Source: Fumia sp045121595 (GTDB lineage Bacteria > Bacillota > Clostridia > Oscillospirales > Ruminococcaceae). From it: a DNA stretch of 64,000 nucleotides. This document shows, piece by piece, positions 8,833-16,220 of this stretch. The position numbers and the translations under genes were made by a program. Position 1 is the first letter of the stretch; each line of letters starts with the position of its first letter. Below the pieces are notes generated by a model. It was not told the DNA's origin, ran no database searches, and worked only from the letters and a program-made list of their open reading frames with translations. The stretch is taken from the NCBI GenBank assembly GCA_045121595.1, contig JBGVGI010000091.1:62001-126000 (forward strand), written 5' to 3'.

Positions 8833-9177
8833 TTATACGATTTTTTCTTTAACTCTAGCTGCTTTACCAACTCTATTACGCAAGTAGTAAAGTTTTGCAC
8901 GTCTAACACGACCGTGGCGGAGAACTTCAACGTCAACAACGTTGGGAGAATGTACGGGGAATACTCTTTCGATACCAACACCGTGAGCAATACGTCTTAC
9001 GGTAAAGGTTTCAGAAATTCCACCGTGCTTCATAGAGATGATTGTTCCCTCGAAAGCCTGAATTCTTTCTTTGTCGCCTTCACGGATTTTAACAGCAACT
9101 CTTACGTAGTCACCGACCTGAAGTTCAGGTTTTACTTCCTTCATGCTGGACTGGCTGATAAGTTTTAATGCGTCCAT
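8833..9177 (-). CDS. rplS: 50S ribosomal protein L19
   Basis: The 114-residue product has the family signature VGDYVRVAVKIREGDKERIQ, GISETFTVRRI, GVGIERVFPVHSP and RRAKLYYLR. The ATG giving MDALKLISQ is preceded by AGGAGG with normal spacing, so an 11-codon upstream extension is not used. The gene is monocistronic by sequence, with its own promoter, structured leader and terminator. Confidence 0.97.
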   Translation of the reverse strand: MDALKLISQSSMKEVKPELQVGDYVRVAVKIREGDKERIQAFEGTIISMKHGGISETFTVRRIAHGVGIERVFPVHSPNVVDVEVLRHGRVRRAKLYYLRNRVGKAARVKEKIV

Positions 9178-9304
9178 AATTTTCCTCCTAGTTTTCAGAC
9201 ATTCTTGCATCCAAGGCTAAACCCGTGCAGAGGACTGCCCGCTTTAATGTTAAACATTAATCCCCACTTTGGGTAAAAATACCTCAAGCGGAACATTATC
9301 TTAT
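9178..9304 (-). ncRNA. Structured 5' leader of rplS (candidate L19 autoregulatory leader)
   Basis: The ~125-base leader on the minus strand contains several nested hairpins: CCC-AAAGT-GGG, TTAATG-TTTAA-CATTAA, GCAG-TCCT-CTGC, and an enclosing CCGCTT...AAGCGG pairing. Rfam describes an L19 leader in Firmicutes that is thought to bind the protein and repress its own mRNA. I judge this by position and structure only, since I cannot run a covariance model. Confidence 0.55.
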
Positions 9305-9306
9305 AC

Positions 9307-9335
9307 ATATTACCATATCTTTTCTCAAATTGCAA
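9307..9335 (-). promoter_or_regulatory. Sigma-A-type promoter for rplS
   Basis: Minus-strand TTGCAA, 17-base spacer, TAATAT, directly upstream of the structured leader. Confidence 0.7.
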
Positions 9336-9423
9336 GAGTTTTTTTAAAATTTTTGCAATTTTTCCCGACAAAATAAGGATTTCAGCAAGTTTTACCAAAA
9401 TATTAAAGGTACGGCTTAGGTTA

Positions 9424-10320
9424 TTACACCAAATGACGGATAAGTTTCTCTCTGTCACCCTCAAGCAGGTCGATAACGGGAACTTCAATCAAAGTATATG
9501 CACCGGGTGTCTGTTTCATAGTAGCTCTTGCAGAAGAAACAAGCACCTGACCTGTGAGTGCAGGATTATTTATCTTCATATTAAACTCAAAAAGCTGGTT
9601 AGGGGTTTTACCAGAAACACCTTTACGTGTTAAATTTACGCCGTGACCCATATCAAGAAGATTGTCAACGGAATCCACCTGAATTACGTGGGTTTCATCG
9701 TTTACAAAGTAGGCATCATTTTTAATTTTGTTTGCAACTTCATCAAAATCATATCCGTCTTTGAGTTCGATATAAACCATTCTTCTGTGGATAGAAGTAC
9801 CAAGCGGAATAGTCATTGAAAGAGCTTCTTTGACTCCTTCAACCGCTTTAACCGCAACAGTGTGTCCCATACTCATACCGGGGCCAAAGTTTGTATAGCT
9901 GAGTCCCTTGGGAGCACAAGCTTCGAGCAAACTACGTACCACGGAATCAGAACCGGGGTCCCATCCTGCAGAGATAATGGAAACTGTACCATTTTCTTTA
10001 CAAGCCTTATCAAGGGATTCACGCAAATCCCAGATTTTTGTATGAATGTCAAAGCTATCTACAGTATTGATTTTGTTTTTGATACAATCGAGTGCAAACT
10101 CCTCAACAGAACGTGTGGGAGTTGCTAAAATTGCTACGTCGGGTTTTTCGGAAAGCTTTGTAACGTGGTCAACCACTTCATAACCTGCAAGTTCAGGGGG
10201 CTGAGTACCGTTAACGTTTCTGCGTACAATACCAACACATTTCATATCACTCGAAGCTTCAATAGCTTCAAGTGCGTATCTTCCGATATTTCCGTAACCG
10301 ATAATTGCTATCTTAATCAT
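9424..10320 (-). CDS. ddh: meso-Diaminopimelate D-dehydrogenase
   Basis: NADPH-dependent reductive amination making meso-diaminopimelate in one step, for lysine and peptidoglycan. Seen: N-terminal dinucleotide fold IAIIGYGNIGRYALEAIE, the VDSFDIHTKI region, SAGWDPGSDSVVRSL (substrate loop), NFGPGMSMGHTVAVKA and SSARATMKQTPGAYTLIE. 298 residues, slightly shorter than the 320-330 of characterised enzymes. It begins 11 bases after tyrS and should share the tyrosine T-box transcript. Confidence 0.92.
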   Translation of the reverse strand: MIKIAIIGYGNIGRYALEAIEASSDMKCVGIVRRNVNGTQPPELAGYEVVDHVTKLSEKPDVAILATPTRSVEEFALDCIKNKINTVDSFDIHTKIWDLRESLDKACKENGTVSIISAGWDPGSDSVVRSLLEACAPKGLSYTNFGPGMSMGHTVAVKAVEGVKEALSMTIPLGTSIHRRMVYIELKDGYDFDEVANKIKNDAYFVNDETHVIQVDSVDNLLDMGHGVNLTRKGVSGKTPNQLFEFNMKINNPALTGQVLVSSARATMKQTPGAYTLIEVPVIDLLEGDREKLIRHLV

Positions 10321-10331
10321 AAAAATCTCCT

Positions 10332-11543
10332 TTAGATTGAAGCTTTGTGGAATACTTTTTTACCTTTTTTAATAACTACAAATTCTTCGATTTTAATCAT
10401 TGCTTTAGGATCGGCAATCTTTTCGCCGTCAACAGAGATACCGCCCTGCTGTACAAGACGTCTTGCTTCACCATTAGAAGGTGCAAGATTACATTTTACA
10501 AGCAAGTTAAGAATTCCGATTTCACCGTTTTCAAGGTCAGCTGCATCGAGAACCGTTGTGGGCATATCATCAGAATTTGCAGCAGAGGAAAATACCTGTC
10601 TTGCAGCTTCGAGAGCCTTTGTAGCCTCTTCTTCGCCGTGTACCATCTTGGTAACTTCGAAAGCAAGTCTTTCCTTAACGGGGTTAAGTTCAGCACCTGT
10701 GAGAGATTCCATAGCTTCGATTTCTTCGATAGGTACGAAGGTGAGAAGCTTCATACAGTTGATAACGTCATCGTCACCAACGTTTCTCCAGTACTGGAAG
10801 AATTCGTAAGGTGAAGTCTTTTCGGGGTCAAGCCACAAAGCGCCTTTTTCTGTTTTACCCATCTTCTTACCTTCTTTTGTGGTAAGGAGAGTAAAGGTCA
10901 TACCGTAAACTTCTTCGCCCTCAACACGACGAACGAGGTCAACACCGCCAAGGATGTTACTCCACTGGTCGTCACCGCCGAGTTCCATCTTACAGCCTTC
11001 TGTACGGTTAAGATGCAAGAAGTCATAACTCTGCATAATCATATAGTTAAATTCAAGGAAGCTTAAGCCTCTTTCAAGACGGGATTTGAAGCATTCTGCA
11101 GTAAGCATTTTGTTAACGGAAAAATGTCTTCCTACGTCACGCAAAAGGTCAAGATATTTGAATTCGCAGAGCCAGTCACCGTTTTTAACGATTTTAGCTT
11201 TGCCTTCGCCAAAGTCAACGAATTTTGACATCTGCTTACGGAAGCATTCTGCGTTATAAGCAATCTGTTCGTGAGTAAGCATAGGACGCATATCAGTTTT
11301 ACCTGTGGGGTCACCGATAAGTGTTGTACCTGTACCGAGCAATGCGATAGGACGATGTCCTGCAAGCTGTAAACGTTTCATAACAACAAGCTGCAAGAAA
11401 TGACCTACGTGCAAACTGTCAGCGGTTGCGTCAAAGCCGATGTAAAAGCTTACTTTTTCGTTGTTTAAAAGTTCTTCGATTTTCTCCTCGTGAGTCATCT
11501 GAGCGATAAGCCCTCTGCGTTTAAGTTCTTCAAATACAGTCAT
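10332..11543 (-). CDS. tyrS: Tyrosyl-tRNA synthetase
   Basis: Class I synthetase charging tRNA-Tyr. Seen: FYIGFDATADSLHVGHFLQL (HIGH-equivalent HVGH), the tyrosine-pocket segment NYMIMQSYDFLHL, GGDDQWSNILGG, KMGKTEKGALWL (KMSKS-equivalent) and a C-terminal S4 RNA-binding domain (about residues 340-400). 403 residues. Controlled by the T-box leader immediately upstream. Confidence 0.97.
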   Translation of the reverse strand: MTVFEELKRRGLIAQMTHEEKIEELLNNEKVSFYIGFDATADSLHVGHFLQLVVMKRLQLAGHRPIALLGTGTTLIGDPTGKTDMRPMLTHEQIAYNAECFRKQMSKFVDFGEGKAKIVKNGDWLCEFKYLDLLRDVGRHFSVNKMLTAECFKSRLERGLSFLEFNYMIMQSYDFLHLNRTEGCKMELGGDDQWSNILGGVDLVRRVEGEEVYGMTFTLLTTKEGKKMGKTEKGALWLDPEKTSPYEFFQYWRNVGDDDVINCMKLLTFVPIEEIEAMESLTGAELNPVKERLAFEVTKMVHGEEEATKALEAARQVFSSAANSDDMPTTVLDAADLENGEIGILNLLVKCNLAPSNGEARRLVQQGGISVDGEKIADPKAMIKIEEFVVIKKGKKVFHKASI

Positions 11544-11561
11544 TTTATACTGCTCCTTTCA

Positions 11562-11822
11562 AAAATATAAAAGTCCTCTACCCCATATGGGATAGAGGAC
11601 GAATAAATCGTGGTACCACCTCTGTTCGCTTCTGCCTCACAACAAAAGCCTCATCCGGTACTTTAATACCGTAACGCTATAACGGGCGTTCCCGACAATC
11701 CCTACTGACACTTCAGGACGTGGCTCCAAGAGGTATTCGCAACAGAACTCTTATGTCCTCACACCAACCGGACACTCTCTTAAAAGAAATTTCTGAAACT
11801 ACTTGTTCTTTTCAAAACCTTC
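11562..11822 (-). ncRNA. Tyr-specific T-box leader of tyrS-ddh
   Basis: The minus-strand RNA has a long Stem I starting at an AGAGAG motif, a UAC specifier triplet at 11733-11735 in the sequence GAATACCTC, the T-box core AGAGGTGGTACCACG at about 11608-11622, and a terminator hairpin (GTCCTCTA...TAGAGGAC, 11573-11600) followed by T-rich sequence. Uncharged tRNA-Tyr pairing with specifier and T-box would favour the antiterminator and allow tyrS-ddh expression. Confidence 0.92.
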
Positions 11823-11828
11823 TAAAAT

Positions 11829-11857
11829 ATTTTACTACATTTTTTGATTAAAGTCAA
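11829..11857 (-). promoter_or_regulatory. Sigma-A-type promoter of the T-box/tyrS transcript
   Basis: Minus-strand TTGACT, 17-base spacer, TAAAAT. The -35 overlaps the last codons of the upstream ThuA-like gene. Confidence 0.8.
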
Positions 11858-12588
11858 TACTTAATCACAAAATCTTCCCTCATATACTGTCCCTGGGTTA
11901 AGGGTGGGGTGTTTACGGGTTTTACATAGCGTACTGCGTTTTTGATTACCTTCTGAATTGATTTATTATAATAAGTGGGAACGGTTTCGTGGCCGGGCTG
12001 GAAATAGAAAATCTTACCCTTTCCCCTTTTATAGCAAAGACCGCTTCTGAAAACTGCGCCACATTCAAACCAACTTATGAAAACTGTCTCATCGGGAGTG
12101 GGAACGGAAAAAGGTTCGCCATAGATTTCTTCCTTTTCGAGGATAATTTTTTCATCATCCAAATCTTCGGCAATCGGATGTCCACGGTCAACAAGCCAGA
12201 TGATTTCTTTCATCTCAGTTCCCCATTTAAGCTCGGTGGTATCGGTACCTAAAAGCTTTTTGAAGAGTTTTGATGCATGGGCAGAATGAAGAAAAATCAT
12301 ACCCATTCCGTCCTGTACACGTTTATATACGCGTTCAACAATTTCATCCGACACGTACTCGTGTCTTAAATGTCCCCACCAGATAAGGACATCAGTGTCG
12401 TTCAAAACATCCCATGTAAGTCCGTGTTCGGGGCTTTCCTGAGTAGCAAATTTAATTTCAAAATCTGCTTCCTCTCCTAAAAAATCACCGATACATTTAT
12501 GTATACCCTCGGGGTAAACCGCTTTTACTTCATCCTGAAGCTGTTCCTGATAAAACTCATTCCAGACAGTAACTTTAATTTTTTTCAT
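11854..12588 (-). CDS. ThuA-like domain protein (trehalose-utilisation type)
   Basis: Resembles the ThuA family, a glutamine-amidotransferase-like fold linked to sugar metabolism. Seen: KVTVWNEFYQE at the N-terminus, DVLIWWGHLRHEYV near residue 87, MIFLHSAHASKLFKKLLGT near 125, LKWGTEMKEIIWLVDRGHPI, and GKGKIFYFQPGHETVPTYYN near 200. 244 residues. The reaction is not established for this subgroup; neighbours give no pathway hint. Own promoter in the divergent gap. Confidence 0.85.
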   Translation of the reverse strand: MKKIKVTVWNEFYQEQLQDEVKAVYPEGIHKCIGDFLGEEADFEIKFATQESPEHGLTWDVLNDTDVLIWWGHLRHEYVSDEIVERVYKRVQDGMGMIFLHSAHASKLFKKLLGTDTTELKWGTEMKEIIWLVDRGHPIAEDLDDEKIILEKEEIYGEPFSVPTPDETVFISWFECGAVFRSGLCYKRGKGKIFYFQPGHETVPTYYNKSIQKVIKNAVRYVKPVNTPPLTQGQYMREDFVIKY

Positions 12589-12613
12589 AAGAGCACCTCA
12601 TTTCTAAGAATAC

Positions 12614-12642
12614 ATTTTATACCATAGAAATTGAAAATGCAA
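12614..12642 (-). promoter_or_regulatory. Promoter for the ThuA-like gene
   Basis: Minus-strand TTGCAT, 17-base spacer, TAAAAT, in the divergent intergenic region; runs back-to-back with the plus-strand promoter next to it. Confidence 0.6.
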
Positions 12643-12650
12643 CAGTTTTC

Positions 12651-12679
12651 TTGATTTTTTCAACGCAAAATGATAGAAT
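12651..12679 (+). promoter_or_regulatory. Promoter for the YgjP-peptidase/DUF2130 operon
   Basis: TTGATT, 17-base spacer, TAGAAT, about 15 bases upstream of the first start codon. The very short leader leaves room only for the ribosome-binding site. Confidence 0.65.
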
Positions 12680-12693
12680 AAAATAAAGGCGGT

Positions 12694-13380
12694 ATGAGTA
12701 TGCTTAGAGAAATTACTGTAAAGGATTTCACTTTACAATATGAGCTTAATTATAAGAAAGTGAAGAATATAAACCTTTATATCGGCACAGACAAATTGGT
12801 TAAGGTATCTGCAAACCGATTTGTTCCAATTTCCGTGATAGAAAGCTTTATTATATCAAAATGGGATTTTATCCTGAAAGCTCTCAGTAAGTACGAGAAC
12901 GTAAAGGATATTACTTTCTCAAGCGGAGAAAAAATCACGATATCGGGCGAAGAAAAAACGATACTTGTAACAAAATCCGATAAAAACTTCGTATCCCTTG
13001 ACGGAGATATTCTGACGATTTCAGTTAAAAATCCTGATGATTTTAATCTTAAACAAAAGGTTTTTGACTGTTGGCTTAAAGAAAATGCGGAAATTATCAT
13101 AACCGATTTAGCGAAAATTATCTATCCTGATTTCAAAGCGGTGACCCCCTTCCCCGCTATAAAATTCCGCAAAATGAAATCACGTTGGGGTAGTTGTCAG
13201 CCACAGAAGAATATTCTTACTTTCAATACGCTCCTTTTGACAAAGCCTTTTGAAAGCATTAAATACGTTGTTATACACGAGTTTTGCCATTTCATTCATC
13301 AAAACCATTCAAAAGCCTTTTACGCGGAACTCGAAAAACATATGCCGGATTACAAAATACACAGACAAAAATTAAAATAG
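12694..13380 (+). CDS. YgjP/DUF45-type zinc metallopeptidase
   Basis: A 228-residue protein with the gluzincin motif VVIHEFCHFIHQNHSKAFYAEL near residue 195: HEFCH supplies two zinc His and the general-base Glu, and the later H/E positions fit the family. MKSRWGSCQPQKNILTFN upstream is the DUF45 (YgjP) signature. The fold is related to SprT/Wss1-type proteases that act on DNA-protein crosslinks, but a cellular role for YgjP proteins is not firmly established. First gene of a five-gene plus-strand cluster; the next gene begins 10 bases on. Confidence 0.88.
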   Translation: MSMLREITVKDFTLQYELNYKKVKNINLYIGTDKLVKVSANRFVPISVIESFIISKWDFILKALSKYENVKDITFSSGEKITISGEEKTILVTKSDKNFVSLDGDILTISVKNPDDFNLKQKVFDCWLKENAEIIITDLAKIIYPDFKAVTPFPAIKFRKMKSRWGSCQPQKNILTFNTLLLTKPFESIKYVVIHEFCHFIHQNHSKAFYAELEKHMPDYKIHRQKLK

Positions 13381-13390
13381 AGGTGTTTTT

Positions 13391-14566
13391 ATGCAGGAAA
13401 TCAAATGTCCCAAATGTGGCGAATACTTTACCATCGATGAATCAGGTTACGCGTCCATTGTAAAACAGGTGCGTGACCAAGAGTTTTCAAAGGATATCGA
13501 AGAACGAAAAGCACAGATTGAACAAAGCAAAGAAACCGAGATAAAACTTGCTTTATCCGAAAAGGATAAGGAAATAGCCGACCTCAAATCAAAACTTGAG
13601 ATTATGGAGTCTGCGCGAAAACTTGAAATCAGTGAAGCGGTACTTGAAAAAGAACGTGAGATTTCCGAACATAAGGAGAAAATCGCCCTTTTGAACGGAC
13701 AGATTGAAAATAGCGAAAAATCCGCAAAGCTCAAAGAACAGACCATCAAAGAAACCTACGAAGAAAAGCTCAAAACAAAAGATGAGCAGATTGCGTATTA
13801 CAAAGATTTCAAGGCACGTCAATCCACAAAAATGGTTGGCGAAAGCTTAGAACAGCATTGTGAAATCGAGTTTAACAAGCTTCGTGCAACGGGTTTCCAG
13901 AATGCCTACTTTGAAAAGGATAACGACGCAAGAACAGGCAGTAAGGGGGACTTCATCTTCCGTGAAACTGCAGAAGACGGTACCGAGTTTATCTCCATTA
14001 TGTTTGAGATGAAAAACGAGATGGACGAAACTGCAACCAAGCATAAAAATGAAGATTTCCTAAAAGAGCTCGACAAAGACCGCAACGAGAAAGGTTGCGA
14101 ATACGCAGTTTTGGTGTCTATGCTTGAGGCTGACAGTGAGTTTTACAACACGGGTATCGTTGATATGTCACACCGTTATCCTAAGATGTACGTTATCCGT
14201 CCGCAGTTCTTTATTCCGATTATCACGCTTTTGAGAAATGCAGCGCTCTCTTCCCTTTCTTACAAAAAAGAACTTGCAGTTATCAGAAATCAGAATATTG
14301 ATATTTCAAACTTTGAAGCGGAAATGAACGATTTCAAGGATAAATTCTCACGCAACTACCGTATTGCAAGTGAAAAATTCCAGAAAGCCATTGACGAAAT
14401 TGACAAAACTATCGACCATTTGCAAAAAACAAAAGATGCTCTCCTTTCTTCCGAAAATCATCTTCGCCTTGCAAATAATAAGGCAGAGGATTTGTCGATT
14501 AAGCGCTTAACCCGAAACAATCCCACCATGGCTGCAAAATTTGAAGAAATCAAAGGTGATAAATAA
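13391..14566 (+). CDS. DUF2130 protein, predicted coiled-coil nuclease with N-terminal zinc ribbon
   Basis: Starts with a half zinc ribbon (CPKCGEYFTIDESGY). Residues about 25-145 are a long Lys/Glu-rich coiled coil. The conserved DUF2130 core follows (about 150-300). It contains ARTGSKGDFIF and ISIMFEMKNE, a spacing of Asp and ExK that looks like a PD-(D/E)XK nuclease centre, then RNEKGCEYAVLVSMLE and YVIRPQFFIPIITLLRN. A second coiled coil ends the protein. Function is unknown experimentally; nuclease activity is inferred from motif. The stop overlaps the next start by one base. Confidence 0.85.
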   Translation: MQEIKCPKCGEYFTIDESGYASIVKQVRDQEFSKDIEERKAQIEQSKETEIKLALSEKDKEIADLKSKLEIMESARKLEISEAVLEKEREISEHKEKIALLNGQIENSEKSAKLKEQTIKETYEEKLKTKDEQIAYYKDFKARQSTKMVGESLEQHCEIEFNKLRATGFQNAYFEKDNDARTGSKGDFIFRETAEDGTEFISIMFEMKNEMDETATKHKNEDFLKELDKDRNEKGCEYAVLVSMLEADSEFYNTGIVDMSHRYPKMYVIRPQFFIPIITLLRNAALSSLSYKKELAVIRNQNIDISNFEAEMNDFKDKFSRNYRIASEKFQKAIDEIDKTIDHLQKTKDALLSSENHLRLANNKAEDLSIKRLTRNNPTMAAKFEEIKGDK

Positions 14567-15441
14567 TGGCACTCAATCCCAATGCAATAAAAAACGCGGT
14601 AGCACTTTATAAATCTACTCAACCGAATCGTTTTAAATTCCCTTCCGATATGGCAGAAAGTGACGTTGATATCATTGCAAATAAGATGGCAACGAACGTA
14701 AGCCGCAGTATCATAACCGCTGTGTTAAAAGACGGCAACAAAGGGTTTATTATCACTAACGGAAAGTTGTATATGAGCCCTGAATACAAATGCGTAAAAA
14801 GTGAAATCGTATACAGAGACATTCTTAACGTAAAAAAGGACTCCGATTCACTTGAAATTTTAAGCTTTGAAGAAGGTTGGCAAAAAATTTATTCCAAAGA
14901 ATACACAAACGATCTTTTTGACCTTTTTTCAAAGATAATGGAGTATTCAAACATCACTCCAAGAGAAACCTGGAAGGGCAACGCTCCCGGAGTTACGGAT
15001 ACCGCCAAAATCAAAAAGGAAATTCATCTTATGCCCGACTTTGGTTTTGTATATAAATGCAATGCGTTTGCGGGTGACAGACTATTCCGTATTACAGAAC
15101 GTTTTTACATAGGCAGAGACAGAAATAATTTTCAGGTATGTTTCATTGATGACCATGAAGTTAAAATTATGAATGGAGGAAATCATCTCCTCCCTGGCAT
15201 TTTCCGTGAGGGTTATGAATTTGAAGTTGTAAAAGGTGTATTCAAAGACTGTCTTTATTTGGGAAACTACCGTTGTCTTGAAGAATCAACGGGATATTAT
15301 TTTACTATAGAATTCAAAGAAAAGTCCACACTTGATTATCATTTGCAAAGCGAAAACTTTATCAAAAGACTAAAGCTTTTCTGCTATAACGGAAAAAATT
15401 ATTTGTTTAGTATAACTGAATATCACAGGGATAAAGAATAG
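14566..15441 (+). CDS. Protein of unknown function
   Basis: 291 residues with no motif I recognise. The sequence is mixed alpha/beta with no signal peptide or membrane segment. It opens MALNPNAIKNAVALYKS and includes IIANKMATNVSRSIITAVLKDG near residue 45 and a central ETWKGNAPGVTDTAKIKKEI. A one-base overlap with the DUF2130 gene implies translational coupling, so the two products are probably made in fixed ratio and may work together (inference). Confidence 0.75.
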   Translation: MALNPNAIKNAVALYKSTQPNRFKFPSDMAESDVDIIANKMATNVSRSIITAVLKDGNKGFIITNGKLYMSPEYKCVKSEIVYRDILNVKKDSDSLEILSFEEGWQKIYSKEYTNDLFDLFSKIMEYSNITPRETWKGNAPGVTDTAKIKKEIHLMPDFGFVYKCNAFAGDRLFRITERFYIGRDRNNFQVCFIDDHEVKIMNGGNHLLPGIFREGYEFEVVKGVFKDCLYLGNYRCLEESTGYYFTIEFKEKSTLDYHLQSENFIKRLKLFCYNGKNYLFSITEYHRDKE

Positions 15442-15443
15442 CT

Positions 15444-15752
15444 ATGAACAGTTTTGAAATTATTTACGAGGTTGTAAAAAGTATTCCCAAAGGCAAGGTT
15501 GCGACCTATGGACAGGTTGCCCGTCTTGCGGGTAATCCAAGGTGGTCGCGCGTTGTCGGGTACGCTTTGCACGTAAACCCTGCCCCAGGTGTTATCCCCT
15601 GTCACAGAGTGGTAAACCGCGAGGGCAAGGTAGCTCCCGCCTTTGCATTTGGCGGAAGTGATATTCAAAGAGAACTACTCGAAGCAGAGGGTATTATTTT
15701 TGAAAGTGACGGCCACGTCGACCTTAAAAAATACGGGATAAAGATAGGATAA
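15444..15752 (+). CDS. MGMT-family DNA alkyltransferase-like protein
   Basis: 102 residues, only the C-terminal DNA-binding/active-site domain of O6-alkylguanine-DNA alkyltransferase. It has IPKGKVATYGQVARLAG near the start, then the acceptor-cysteine box GVIPCHRVVNREG. Short relatives often replace the Cys with Trp (ATL proteins), which bind but do not repair; here Cys is kept. It starts 2 bases after the previous stop and sits in the same operon. It could be an active alkyl acceptor or a damage sensor. Confidence 0.88.
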   Translation: MNSFEIIYEVVKSIPKGKVATYGQVARLAGNPRWSRVVGYALHVNPAPGVIPCHRVVNREGKVAPAFAFGGSDIQRELLEAEGIIFESDGHVDLKKYGIKIG

Positions 15753-15756
15753 AGCT

Positions 15757-16206
15757 ATGAAAAAGATTTTAGTTTTGATTTTAAGTTGCATTTTACTTGT
15801 TTCCTGTGGGAATAACAGCAGTATCGGAATTATCGGCGGTGCTGACGGACCCACCTCAATTTTTATTGCAAAAGAGGGAGAAAAAATTATGTACGAACAG
15901 ATAACGGGAGAAAAAGCCAAGGAAATTATGGATACTTCCGAAGATTATATAATCTTAGACGTGCGTGAGCAGGAAGAATTCGACGAAGGACATATAAAAG
16001 GTGCCATACTCCTCCCCTACACCGAGATTAATGAAAAAGCTGAAAGTATCCTCCCCGATAAAGATAAGCTTATTTTGGTTTATTGCCGTTCGGGGCGCAG
16101 AAGTAAAATCGCCGCCGAAAGCTTAGCCGCTCTCGGCTACACAAATACCAAAGAATTCGGCGGAATCATCGACTGGAAATATGAGATAGAAAAAAGCGGT
16201 TCGTGA
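15757..16206 (+). CDS. Lipoprotein with rhodanese domain
   Basis: Signal peptide with lipobox LVSC (Cys 17) predicts a lipid-anchored extracytoplasmic protein. The rhodanese domain spans about residues 50-145: DYIILDVREQEEFDEGHIKGA, then the active-site loop VYCRSGRRSK with Cys persulfide site. Between the lipobox and the domain lies IGIIGGADGPTSIFIA, which closely resembles a conserved stretch of the beta subunit of sodium-pumping decarboxylases. The gene ends inside a strong terminator, so it closes the operon. Confidence 0.9.
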   Translation: MKKILVLILSCILLVSCGNNSSIGIIGGADGPTSIFIAKEGEKIMYEQITGEKAKEIMDTSEDYIILDVREQEEFDEGHIKGAILLPYTEINEKAESILPDKDKLILVYCRSGRRSKIAAESLAALGYTNTKEFGGIIDWKYEIEKSGS

Positions 16207-16220
16207 CGAACCGCTTTTTT
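16190..16220. terminator. Bidirectional terminator between rhodanese and flippase genes
   Basis: AAAAAAGCGGTTCG-TGA-CGAACCGCTTTTTT, a 14-bp perfect stem with A- and T-runs on each side. It overlaps the rhodanese stop codon and the end of the facing flippase gene. Confidence 0.93.
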
